Below, one piece after another: positions 1 to 6,229 of a stretch of DNA of 6,547 bases. The position numbers and the translations under genes are program-made. The notes beneath the pieces are model-generated. The model made no database searches and was not told where the DNA came from. It saw only the letters and a program-made list of their open reading frames with translations. The stretch is from assembly GCA_018057635.1 (NCBI GenBank), contig JAGPDJ010000144.1:1-6547 (forward strand). Reading direction: 5' to 3'. Origin of the DNA: Ferruginibacter sp. (GTDB taxonomy: Bacteria > Bacteroidota > Bacteroidia > Chitinophagales > Chitinophagaceae). Position 1 is the stretch's first letter, and every line of letters begins with the position of its first letter.

Positions 1-610
1 TAAAATATCCTGTAAAATACAATACGATCAGAGCCGGAATGGCATTTAAACTCAAAGCAAGTGCAGCTATTTGTATAGATGGGATGTGATTAAGGTACCG
101 GTGAACCATATTTACATTGATACCATACATCATAGTTGCCAGCACAACCAGCAACACGTAAAAAATATTGCTGTTGTGTGAAAAACCGGGCTGACTGAAA
201 AATAGAAAAACACTCCCGCTGAATGCAACAAGAATACCAATTATCTTATGTGTTTCGGTTTTGGAATGAAAAAAAACAGCTCCAATGATGATCACAAATA
301 TTGGAGTCAATGAATTAAGTGTTCCGGCCAGCGAACTGTCTATTCCCTGTTCTGCAATGCAAAATAAATATGCCGGTAACAGGCTCCCCAATACACCAGA
401 CATAAAAGTGAAGAATATTTTATTTCCGGGAATCTGCTTAAAACTTTTGTAAGCTACTGGTAATAATACAAGCCCTGATGAAATGATGCGCAAAGAAGCT
501 ACCTGGAATGCCGTTAATGCGACCAGGCCTTCTTTCATTAAAATAAAACTACTTCCCCATATAAAAGACAGGGCAATAAAGATCAGCCAGTTGATTAATT
601 TACTATTCAA
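1..610 (-). CDS. DMT-superfamily (EamA domain) transporter, N-terminal part; C-terminus beyond the window
   Basis: Reading the minus strand from 610 gives 203 uninterrupted codons running off the left edge. The protein is very hydrophobic, with about six or seven membrane segments visible. Family landmarks of EamA/RhaT-like permeases are present: WGSSF at residues 18-22 in the first helix, an Arg at 41 after the second helix starts, and NSLTPIF at 99-105. A second EamA repeat appears to begin near residue 147. Full-length relatives have about 290-300 residues and ten helices, so roughly one third is missing. These inner-membrane proteins usually export metabolites or amino acids; the substrate cannot be read from the sequence. 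The start is inferred: an in-frame TAA lies at 614-616, TTG at 608-610 follows two codons later, and the first in-frame ATG (538) would remove the first helix. The gene diverges from mscL. Confidence 0.88.
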   Translation of the reverse strand, partial: MNSKLINWLIFIALSFIWGSSFILMKEGLVALTAFQVASLRIISSGLVLLPVAYKSFKQIPGNKIFFTFMSGVLGSLLPAYLFCIAEQGIDSSLAGTLNSLTPIFVIIIGAVFFHSKTETHKIIGILVAFSGSVFLFFSQPGFSHNSNIFYVLLVVLATMMYGINVNMVHRYLNHIPSIQIAALALSLNAIPALIVLYFTGYF

Positions 611-630
611 AAGTTATTTTTTTTGATCTG

Positions 631-638
631 CAAAGTTG
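631..638 (-). promoter_or_regulatory. possible -7 promoter element for the DMT transporter
   Basis: On the minus strand this reads CAACTTTG, seven of eight matches to the Bacteroidota -7 element TAnnTTTG. It lies 20 bp upstream of the proposed TTG start, a spacing that would give a short A-rich leader. I find no matching TTTG at about -33, so this is a weak call based on position and one motif. Confidence 0.3.
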
Positions 639-712
639 TGACTAATAAATAGAACAGAGATTTTTATTTTTTAAATTTTCAGGTGGAACTCAGGCAATTA
701 AATATTATTATA

Positions 713-720
713 TAATTTTG
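713..720 (+). promoter_or_regulatory. candidate -7 promoter element for mscL
   Basis: TAATTTTG is a full match to the Bacteroidota -7 consensus TAnnTTTG, 31 bp upstream of the mscL ATG. This predicts a start of transcription near 727 and a leader of about 25 nt. The surrounding DNA is very A/T rich, so a chance match is possible, and no clear TTTG box is seen at -33. Confidence 0.45.
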
Positions 721-751
721 TATCTCATTTTTCATCTTTAATATTACTACT

Positions 752-1156
752 ATGGGATTCATGAAAGAATTTAAGGACTTTGCCATGAAAGGCAACCTTG
801 TAGACATTGCTGTTGCATTTGTAATGGGTGGTGCTTTTGGAAAAGTAGTTACTTCATTTACAGAAGGTATTGTATCTCCATTGATTGGTATGATTGGTGG
901 TGCTGACTTGTCGAAAAATATGTATGAATTAAAACCTGCTGTTTTAGACGCTGCCGGAAAAGTGGTTACTGAAGCTGTTGCGATTAAGTGGGGAGATTTT
1001 GTAACCGCCATCATTAACTTCATCATTGTTGCTTTTGTTATGTTCCTGGTGATAAAAGCAATAAACAGTATGAAGAAAAAAGAAGAAGCTGCACCTGCCG
1101 GGCCATCGTCTACCGATGCACTGCTTATGGAAATCAGGGATTCACTGAAAAAATAA
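752..1156 (+). CDS. mscL: large-conductance mechanosensitive channel MscL
   Basis: MscL forms a pentameric inner-membrane pore that opens under high membrane tension and releases solutes during osmotic downshock. The 134-residue protein matches the family in length and order: an N-terminal amphipathic helix (MGFMKEFKDFAMKGN), a first membrane helix at about 15-45 with the conserved AFGK (28-31), a periplasmic loop at about 50-79, a second helix at about 80-104, a charged KKKEE stretch, and a C-terminal helical bundle ending in LLMEIRDSLKK that resembles the E. coli protein closely. ATG 752 is chosen because it aligns with the usual N-terminus; ATG 761 would lose three residues. The gene stands alone, with a candidate promoter upstream and a terminator directly downstream, so it is probably monocistronic. 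Confidence 0.97.
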   Translation: MGFMKEFKDFAMKGNLVDIAVAFVMGGAFGKVVTSFTEGIVSPLIGMIGGADLSKNMYELKPAVLDAAGKVVTEAVAIKWGDFVTAIINFIIVAFVMFLVIKAINSMKKKEEAAPAGPSSTDALLMEIRDSLKK

Positions 1157-1174
1157 TCTAACAAACTTTATTGA

Positions 1175-1210
1175 GCGGTTGCTATTAACCTGGCAACCGC
1201 TTTTATATTA
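1175..1210 (+). terminator. rho-independent terminator after mscL
   Basis: A perfect 8-bp stem, GCGGTTGC at 1175-1182 with GCAACCGC at 1193-1200, encloses a 10-nt loop and is followed at once by TTTTATATT. It begins 18 bp after the mscL stop codon, as expected for an intrinsic terminator on the plus strand. Confidence 0.85.
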
Positions 1211-1278
1211 AATCACCAATAAACCAGCATCAACGGGATACATGATAATGATCACTTTTTTTCACACAACACGTATCC

Positions 1279-1286
1279 TATTTTTG
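1279..1286 (+). promoter_or_regulatory. candidate -7 promoter element for the DUF3078 gene
   Basis: TATTTTTG matches TAnnTTTG fully and lies 16 bp before the ATG at 1303, downstream of the mscL terminator. It predicts a leader of only about 10 nt. A run of T at 1256-1262 lies upstream, but there is no clean TTTG -33 box. Confidence 0.45.
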
Positions 1287-1302
1287 TAAAAAAATTATTA
1301 TA

Positions 1303-2250
1303 ATGAAAACTGTATTATCATTGTTTTGCTTCTCGTTTTTAATAACTGCAAATTTATATGCCCAGGATGGCACTGTAAAAGACCTCAAAAAAGAATCTGA
1401 AAAAACGATCAAAAAAGACCCCAATGACACTACCCAGAAAACCTGGAAAACAGGAGGAATTTTCAACCTTAACATTAACCAGGGTTCTTTAAGTAACTGG
1501 GCTGCAGGTGGTGATAAATTCTCCTTCTCCTTAAATGCTTACCTGAACTTATATGCATTTTATAAAAAAAATAAAAGCTCCTGGGACAATAGCCTGGACC
1601 TTGCATATGGTATCGTAAATACAACCAGCCTTGGCTCACGCAAGGCAAGTGACCGGATAGATTTTCTTTCCAAATACGGGTATGCATTGTCAAAAAAATG
1701 GAATGCATCTGCATTATTAAATCTTCGTACCCAATTTGCGGAAGGTTATGCCTATTCTAAAACAGCAGCAGGAAAAGATACATCAGCAAAAATTTCCAAC
1801 TTTTTTGCACCGGCTTATTTATTGCTTTCACTTGGTTTTGATTATAAGCCTGCGCCAGATCTTTCTATTTTCATATCACCAGTAACAGCCCGGTATGTAA
1901 TTGTTACCGATGATCTGTTAACAGCTCAATACGGATTAGATCCTGGAAAAAATGTAAAAAGTGAATTTGGCGCATATTTATCTGCCAATTACAACAAAAA
2001 AATTGGCCAGAAATTTAATTACAAAACCCGGTTCGACCTGTTTTCCAACTACTTGAAAGATCCGCAGAATATTGATATTTTCTGGTCAAATGTATTAACT
2101 GCCGCTATTACAAAACATATTAATTTTTCCTTTAACCTGGATATGATCTACGATGATGATACCCAAAATGTGAATCCTGCCAAGGGACCGGCACCACAAT
2201 GGTTGCAATTGATGGGTATTGGGTTTGCGTATAATTTTTCTAAAAAATAG
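1303..2250 (+). CDS. DUF3078 family outer-membrane protein
   Basis: The 315-residue product begins with a typical Sec signal peptide (residues 1 to about 20, hydrophobic core LSLFCFSFLITA, probable cleavage after LYA before QDG). A Lys/Asp-rich linker follows, then from about residue 48 the pattern of Bacteroidota DUF3078 proteins: WKTGGIFNLNINQGSLSNWAAGGD, a WDNSLDLAYG segment, DRIDFLSKYGYAL, an ISNFFAPAYLLLSLGFDYKP segment, ISPVTARYV, LDPG, and LFSNYLKDPQNIDIFW near the end. The alternating hydrophobic/aromatic stretches and the final strand GIGFAYNFSKK suggest a beta-barrel in the outer membrane. No biochemical role is established for this family that I can name, so function is left open. 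It has its own candidate promoter and is followed 7 bp after the stop by a hairpin repeat. Confidence 0.9.
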   Translation: MKTVLSLFCFSFLITANLYAQDGTVKDLKKESEKTIKKDPNDTTQKTWKTGGIFNLNINQGSLSNWAAGGDKFSFSLNAYLNLYAFYKKNKSSWDNSLDLAYGIVNTTSLGSRKASDRIDFLSKYGYALSKKWNASALLNLRTQFAEGYAYSKTAAGKDTSAKISNFFAPAYLLLSLGFDYKPAPDLSIFISPVTARYVIVTDDLLTAQYGLDPGKNVKSEFGAYLSANYNKKIGQKFNYKTRFDLFSNYLKDPQNIDIFWSNVLTAAITKHINFSFNLDMIYDDDTQNVNPAKGPAPQWLQLMGIGFAYNFSKK

Positions 2251-2256
2251 ATTTAA

Positions 2257-2323
2257 CCGCAGAGGCGCGGAGGCGCAAAATTTTATAAATATTTATATTA
2301 CTCCAGCCTCTGTGCCTTTGTGG
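2257..2323 (+). repeat. GC-rich hairpin repeat, copy A (inverted repeat, 18-bp arms)
   Basis: CCGCAGAGGCGCGGAGGC at 2257-2274 pairs along all 18 positions with GCCTCTGTGCCTTTGTGG at 2306-2323: 14 Watson-Crick pairs and four G-T positions, which become G-U wobbles only in plus-strand RNA. The 31-nt loop is A/T rich. The arms are flanked by TTAA before and TAA after. It starts 7 bp after the DUF3078 stop codon, so it probably sits in that gene's 3' untranslated region. There is no T-run right after the right arm, so it is not a standard intrinsic terminator; a role in transcript end stability is inference. Confidence 0.8.
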
Positions 2324-2379
2324 TAACAGTCTATAAGCTTATCTTTTTAAAAAGGGGATAATATTAAATAATTTTATCT

Positions 2380-2455
2380 GCAATGACGCGGAGACGCTAT
2401 ATTTAATATATACCTGCACAATTTTAGTCTCTGCGCCTCCGTGCCTCCGCGGTAA
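2380..2455 (+). repeat. GC-rich hairpin repeat, copy B (diverged copy of the 2257 element)
   Basis: The left arm (2380-2397) matches 14 of 18 bases of copy A at 2259-2276, and the right arm (2435-2455) matches 17 of 21 bases of copy A at 2306-2326, so the two elements are direct repeats about 121-129 bp apart. Within copy B the best stem is 2387-2397 with 2433-2443 (nine Watson-Crick pairs, one G-T and one mismatch) around a 35-nt A/T-rich loop. Pairing of the outer part has decayed. It ends about 40 bp before the scpA promoter motif. Confidence 0.7.
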
Positions 2456-2493
2456 ACGTGGATAACCTTAGTTTTTTAAATGCCCGAAGTGAT

Positions 2494-2501
2494 TAACTTT
2501 G
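2494..2501 (+). promoter_or_regulatory. candidate -7 promoter element for scpA; helps decide the scpA start
   Basis: TAACTTTG is a complete match to the Bacteroidota element TAnnTTTG. It covers the earliest in-frame TTG (2499-2501). If it is the promoter, transcription begins near 2508 and that TTG cannot be the translation start. No clear TTTG is present at -33. Confidence 0.5.
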
Positions 2502-2525
2502 GCATTCGTTTTTAAAAATTTAGCA

Positions 2526-3332
2526 TTGAGCAGCAACACACCCAATTACCAGATTAAACTGGACCAGTTTGAAGGGCCATTTGACCTTTTACTATTTTTC
2601 ATAGAAAGGGATGAACTGGATATTTATAATATCCCGATCACGAAGATCACCAATGATTTTTTAGACCATATACACGTGTCGGGAAAACTAAATATTGAGT
2701 TAAGCAGTGAATTCATACTTTTTGTAAGCACGCTGATGCGCATCAAGGCGAAAATGCTGTTGCCAAGAAAAGAAATAGATGCAGATGGAAATGAGATCGA
2801 TCCGCGTAAAGAACTGATTGATAAAATCCTTGAATACAAGAAATTCAAAGAAGCATCTGCAAAGCTGGCAGAAATGGAAGCGATCAGGATGCTCATGCTT
2901 AAAAGAGGGAACCTGCAAAAAGAATTATCACTAATAGGCGAAGAAGCAGGAGAAGGAACTGAAATTCAGACAGTGACCTTATTCAAGCTGATGAAGGCAT
3001 TTGAAAAAGTGGCCAACCGCCTGAAAGAAAAACACAACCGGCCGGTACATACAGTAGTGCAATATAACTATACCATGGAAGGTATCCGCGATTATATGCT
3101 TACCCTTTGCAGGAATGAAAAGACCTTATCATTTGAAAAGATCTTTGAAGTATGTGAAGACAGGATACACGCTATTTTTATTTTCCTGAATATGCTGGAA
3201 CTGGTTCAGCAAAAATTCCTGCAAATCCTTATTGGTGAAGGCCGGAATAACTTCATCATTGAATACAACGAAAACAGGGAGGAAGACCAGCTTGTTTTTC
3301 TTTCTGAAGAAGATTTTAACCAGGTGAATTGA
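2526..3332 (+). CDS. scpA: segregation and condensation protein A (kleisin ScpA)
   Basis: ScpA is the kleisin subunit that, with ScpB, bridges the Smc ATPase heads and is needed for chromosome compaction and segregation in the cytoplasm. With the start used here the protein has 268 residues, close to the family norm (about 250-270). The N-terminal Smc-neck-binding region carries the hallmark FEGPFDLLL at 15-23, then IYNIPITKITNDFL and a helical segment ending RIKAKMLLP. A charged middle follows, and a C-terminal winged-helix region (about 195-260) contains FIFLNMLELVQQKFLQI. The start is TTG at 2526: it puts IKLDQFEG at the usual distance from the N-terminus, whereas the upstream in-frame TTG at 2499 lies inside a promoter motif. 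There is no ATG between. scpB is not next door; a terminator separates scpA from the HAD gene. Confidence 0.93.
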   Translation: MSSNTPNYQIKLDQFEGPFDLLLFFIERDELDIYNIPITKITNDFLDHIHVSGKLNIELSSEFILFVSTLMRIKAKMLLPRKEIDADGNEIDPRKELIDKILEYKKFKEASAKLAEMEAIRMLMLKRGNLQKELSLIGEEAGEGTEIQTVTLFKLMKAFEKVANRLKEKHNRPVHTVVQYNYTMEGIRDYMLTLCRNEKTLSFEKIFEVCEDRIHAIFIFLNMLELVQQKFLQILIGEGRNNFIIEYNENREEDQLVFLSEEDFNQVN

Positions 3333-3353
3333 TTTTACAGACTTTCCATATGT

Positions 3354-3387
3354 AGCCCCGCCCTTAAAGCGGGGTTATTAATTTTCA
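3354..3387 (+). terminator. rho-independent terminator after scpA
   Basis: AGCCCCGC (3354-3361) pairs with GCGGGGTT (3369-3376) to give an 8-bp stem with one G-T pair and a 7-nt loop CCTTAAA. ATTATTAATTTT follows. It lies 21 bp after the scpA stop. The tail is T-rich but interrupted, so termination may be incomplete. Confidence 0.75.
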
Positions 3388-3417
3388 AATTATCTTACAT
3401 TTCAATTAAGAAGTAAC

Positions 3418-4104
3418 ATGAACCACAAGAATAATAAAATCATTGACAATTTATTGAAAACAATGCAGGCAAAGGCTGTGATCTTTGACCTGGATGGAAC
3501 ATTAATTGACAACAATGCATACCATTTGAAAACATGGAAGATCTATCTTGAAAAAATAGGACGGGATATCAGTGAAGATGCATACAGGAAAAACATCAAC
3601 GGAAGAACCAATAAAGATGCTTTGGAATATATTTATAACAAGAAAATGACGGATGAGGAAGCCATGGTTTATGCATTGGAAAAAGAAGCGCTTTACCGGG
3701 AAATATACAAACCATTTATAAAACCTGTTGATGGTTTATTGGAACTGCTGGAAGCCCTTTATCAGAAAAACATTCCTATGGCCATTGCAACTTCCGGCAT
3801 ACAGGTAAATATTGATTTTATGTTTGAACATATTCCCATCAAAAAATATTTTTCAATCATTGTAAATTCTGCCCATATCAGCAAAGGAAAACCAGATCCG
3901 GAAATTTATATTAAAACTGCTTCATTATTGAAAATACCGGCCGGCGACTGTCTTGTTTTTGAAGATGCGGTAGTTGGTGTACAAGCAGCACATGCCGCCG
4001 GTATGAAAGTAATAGCTATTACTACTACCCAATCTGCAGCAGAGTTAAAAGATGCTGAAATGATCATCAGGGATTTCAGAGTTGAAAGCTTTATTGATTT
4101 TTAA
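3418..4104 (+). CDS. HAD-superfamily hydrolase, beta-phosphoglucomutase-like
   Basis: The 228-residue protein shows the four HAD motifs: DLDGT with nucleophile Asp24 and acid/base Asp26, the motif II Thr/Ser in ATSG (125-127), Lys158 in KGKPDPE, and the Glu182-Asp183 pair in VFEDAVVGVQAA, the last being typical of beta-PGM/phosphatase subfamily members. The helical cap (about 32-100) includes NAYHLKTWK, where His36 lines up with the cap His of Lactococcus beta-phosphoglucomutase (AEYHFRAWK), followed by GRTNKDAL. The active site therefore looks intact for a phosphoryl-transfer enzyme, but whether it is a sugar-phosphate mutase or a phosphatase is not decidable here. The start is uncertain: ATG 3418 adds 15 residues before the conserved core, and ATG 3463 (Met16) would give the usual short N-terminus. 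A near match to the -7 box, TAATTTTC (3379-3386), would suit either. Its end overlaps the convergent hydrolase gene by 14 bp. Confidence 0.88.
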   Translation: MNHKNNKIIDNLLKTMQAKAVIFDLDGTLIDNNAYHLKTWKIYLEKIGRDISEDAYRKNINGRTNKDALEYIYNKKMTDEEAMVYALEKEALYREIYKPFIKPVDGLLELLEALYQKNIPMAIATSGIQVNIDFMFEHIPIKKYFSIIVNSAHISKGKPDPEIYIKTASLLKIPAGDCLVFEDAVVGVQAAHAAGMKVIAITTTQSAAELKDAEMIIRDFRVESFIDF

Positions 4105-5335
4105 GTTTCAGTTCATATTTTCCAAGTATATCCCAGATACCATAAAATTCATCGTTCCCTTTTTTGTTATTAATATCCGTATTAATAATCAAATACCTTC
4201 CAACCTTTGTTTTTGGATTGAAGAACATCATGGAGCTTACTCCCGGATCTCCACCTGTGTGCCCGATATATCCTGCAAAACTAAACCCGATAAAAACGCC
4301 TACATTATATGAGTCATTGTATGGATTCTTTTCATTCCGTTCTAAAAAATGCTTAGCGTTCAATTGTGTTTTATAAAATTCAGAATAACTTTCTTTTGTC
4401 AACAAAGTACCTTTCCCCGCATAACCTTTTATCAATTCCGTTAAATATTTGCTCATATCACTGGCAGAAGTAATAAAGTTTCCATCGGGGTAAGTGATCA
4501 TGGAATAATAAGGCAAGAGTGTATCCGGGGTAAGATAGAGCCGTGAATATTTTGAAAAATCTGTATCCTCAAATCTCCATCCCGATGCTTCCATTTTTAA
4601 AGGCTTAAGAATATGGTTGACTGTGAATTTATCAAAAGATTCTTTTGTTGCCTGTTCAACAATATATGCAGCCAATGTGGCGCCAATATTTGAGTATTCA
4701 TAAATCTCACCCGGCTTTTTTTCTAAAAATGAGTTCTTTTTATACCATTTCCCTTTGCTGGCAAGTATGTTTTCCAAAAAATCTTTTAACGGAATAATGG
4801 AATCGGGGTGATTGAACATTTCGATACCATCAAAAACTAATTTTACATTTTTTAAGTCTTGCCCTGGTTTTAGGTGATAATCTTTTTGCCCATAAAATTC
4901 ATTGTCAACAATACCCGACGTATGTGTAGTCAGCTGCCTGATTGTAATTGGAATTTCAGGAAAATAAGGGTTTCTTACTTCAAAAGGTAAATATTTACTG
5001 ATAGGTTCATCAAGTTTCAGTTTGCCCATTTCCTGTGCTTTTAAAAGCGCTATTCCAATAAAGGTTTTTGAAATGGAAGCTATATTCTGGATCGTATTCT
5101 CAGTATAGATTTGTTTGTTTGCCACATTTGCATAACCGATACCTTTTTCATAAAGCGTTCCTTTTTCATTTACGATCGCAACAGAAAATCCGTTAAACTG
5201 CCCTTGTTTATACATTTCATTCAACTCATTTGTCAAAGAGTCTTTTAACAGAGACTGGTTATTTGTATCTGATTTTCTATTATTGCAGGATACAAAAATG
5301 GAGAAAGCAAGGCATAGACAGATCAGCTTTGGCAT
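4091..5335 (-). CDS. serine hydrolase lipoprotein, class C beta-lactamase/penicillin-binding protein-like fold
   Basis: The 414-residue product starts with a lipoprotein signal: a short hydrophobic stretch then FVSC with Cys17, followed by NNRKSD, so it is probably anchored in the cell envelope. The mature part has the full active-site set of the Beta-lactamase (class C/AmpC-like) family: SISK with nucleophile Ser87 and Lys90, the YSN triad Tyr214-Ser215-Asn216, and HTGG at 359-362 in place of KTG. Other family landmarks are LTTHTSG at 135-141 and the GNFITSASDMSKY segment near 285-297. This fold includes D,D-peptidases, esterases and peptidases; HTGG and the lipid anchor do not point to antibiotic resistance, and the substrate is unknown. 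The gene diverges from the pirin gene and converges on the HAD gene with a 14-bp overlap, leaving no space for a separate terminator. Confidence 0.9.
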   Translation of the reverse strand: MPKLICLCLAFSIFVSCNNRKSDTNNQSLLKDSLTNELNEMYKQGQFNGFSVAIVNEKGTLYEKGIGYANVANKQIYTENTIQNIASISKTFIGIALLKAQEMGKLKLDEPISKYLPFEVRNPYFPEIPITIRQLTTHTSGIVDNEFYGQKDYHLKPGQDLKNVKLVFDGIEMFNHPDSIIPLKDFLENILASKGKWYKKNSFLEKKPGEIYEYSNIGATLAAYIVEQATKESFDKFTVNHILKPLKMEASGWRFEDTDFSKYSRLYLTPDTLLPYYSMITYPDGNFITSASDMSKYLTELIKGYAGKGTLLTKESYSEFYKTQLNAKHFLERNEKNPYNDSYNVGVFIGFSFAGYIGHTGGDPGVSSMMFFNPKTKVGRYLIINTDINNKKGNDEFYGIWDILGKYELKLKNQ

Positions 5336-5445
5336 ATTGCGTTTATTTGCGGGTTTAACGATCTGTAAATTAAAATGTTACAGGCATTATGATAAATCTT
5401 ATTATCCCATTGCTTTTTCATCATTGCCGAAACTGTGCAATAATG

Positions 5446-5473
5446 TCAGTAATTATAATGGTATAATTATTGA
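5446..5473. promoter_or_regulatory. operator-like inverted repeat in the hydrolase-pirin divergent region
   Basis: A 12-bp dyad, 5446-5457 against 5462-5473, pairs at 11 of 12 positions around a 4-nt centre (ATGG); the inner eight bases, TAATTATA and TATAATTA, are a perfect match. It ends 28 bp before the pirin start and lies 110 bp from the hydrolase start. Location and symmetry suit a binding site for a dimeric regulator, but no regulator gene is seen, and A/T richness makes chance dyads more likely. Confidence 0.4.
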
Positions 5474-5484
5474 TGTTTAAACAT
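5473..5484. promoter_or_regulatory. perfect 12-bp palindrome next to the pirin start
   Basis: ATGTTTAAACAT is its own reverse complement and shares its first base with the end of the preceding dyad. It lies 17 bp before the pirin ATG, between any promoter and the start codon. It may be a second operator site or simply A/T-rich coincidence. Confidence 0.35.
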
Positions 5485-5501
5485 TAATTAAACTATTTTT
5501 T

Positions 5502-6218
5502 ATGAAAGTGACGATACAAAAAGCTTCAGAAAGAGGCAAAGCTGATCATGGATGGCTGCATGCCAATTATTATTTCAGTTTCAGCAATTATCATAACCCG
5601 GAAAAGATACATTTTGGTGCACTCAGGGTATTGAATGATGATATCATTGCGGGCGGAGGTGGGTTTCCTACGCATCCGCATGACAATATGGAAATTGTTA
5701 CCATTCCGTTTTCAGGTGCATTATCACACCAGGATAATACCGGTGGTGCTGGGATTATTAAAGCCGGGGATGTTCAGATCATGAGTGCCGGAACCGGAGT
5801 TCAGCATTCAGAAAAAAATGCTTCGGGTACCGAAACAGTAAACCTGTTTCAGTTGTGGGTTTTTCCAAAGAAAAGAAATATTACGCCAAGGTATGACCAA
5901 CGCACATTCAATATCAATGACCGTGTTAACAAATGGCAGGTAGTTGTTTCACCCAACGAAAAAGATGAAGCGCTCTGGATAAACCAGGATTCCATTTTTG
6001 CATTAACTAAACTGGAAGCCGGAAAAACACTTTCTTATGAAAATTCTTTTAAAGGAAACGGTGTTTACCTGGTTGTTATCAACGGATCTGTAAAACTGAA
6101 TGATACTATATTAGAGAAAAGAGATGCTGCAGGTATAACTGAAACGGATCGTTTTTCCATTACTGCTTCGGAAGATGCAGAGTTACTGATGGTAGAAGTG
6201 CCTATGACATTTCATTGA
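5502..6218 (+). CDS. pirin family protein (bicupin, YhhW-like)
   Basis: The 238-residue protein has the layout of short bacterial pirins such as E. coli YhhW, which binds a metal and shows quercetin 2,3-dioxygenase activity in vitro. The N-terminal cupin (about 1-125) holds the metal ligands in the expected places: His58 and His60 in THPHDNMEIV, and His102 and Glu104 in GTGVQHSEKN. GGGGFPTHPHDNMEIVTIP and AGDVQIMSAGTGVQHSE are the signature segments. The C-terminal cupin (about 145-235) lacks such ligands, as is usual. The true cellular substrate of pirins of this type is mostly unknown, so 'quercetinase' should be read as a family label. ATG 5502 is the only reasonable start, directly after ACTATTTTTT with no Shine-Dalgarno sequence. 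The last 14 codons are duplicated about 200 bp downstream. Confidence 0.95.
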   Translation: MKVTIQKASERGKADHGWLHANYYFSFSNYHNPEKIHFGALRVLNDDIIAGGGGFPTHPHDNMEIVTIPFSGALSHQDNTGGAGIIKAGDVQIMSAGTGVQHSEKNASGTETVNLFQLWVFPKKRNITPRYDQRTFNINDRVNKWQVVVSPNEKDEALWINQDSIFALTKLEAGKTLSYENSFKGNGVYLVVINGSVKLNDTILEKRDAAGITETDRFSITASEDAELLMVEVPMTFH

Positions 6219-6229
6219 TAATATATTAA

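Noticed and set aside
679..1164. Minus-strand 161-codon open frame opposite mscL
   Set aside because: It is the complement of a clearly real mscL gene; its Ser/Thr/Ile-rich composition is what the antisense of a membrane protein gives, and it matches no family I recognise.
2257..2340. Hairpin at 2257 as a standard intrinsic terminator for the DUF3078 gene
   Set aside because: The loop is 31 nt and the right arm is followed by TAACAGTCTA rather than a T-run. It may still influence 3' ends, so it is listed as a repeat.
2333..2354. Short palindromes ATAAGCTTAT (2333-2342) and CTTTTTAAAAAG (2343-2354)
   Set aside because: Perfect but short and made mostly of A/T; expected by chance in such DNA and not clearly linked to a gene start.
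2624..2918. Minus-strand open frames within scpA
   Set aside because: They lie opposite a conserved gene, have no recognisable domains and no promoter.
4082..4376. Plus-strand open frames at 4082-4312 and 4164-4376
   Set aside because: Both are antisense shadows of the serine hydrolase gene, whose catalytic motifs are intact on the minus strand.
5454..5459. TATAAT as a sigma-70 -10 box for the pirin gene
   Set aside because: The hexamer is part of the dyad, no -35 box lies at a suitable distance (TTGCCG at 5424 is 24 bp away), and Bacteroidota promoters use TAnnTTTG instead.
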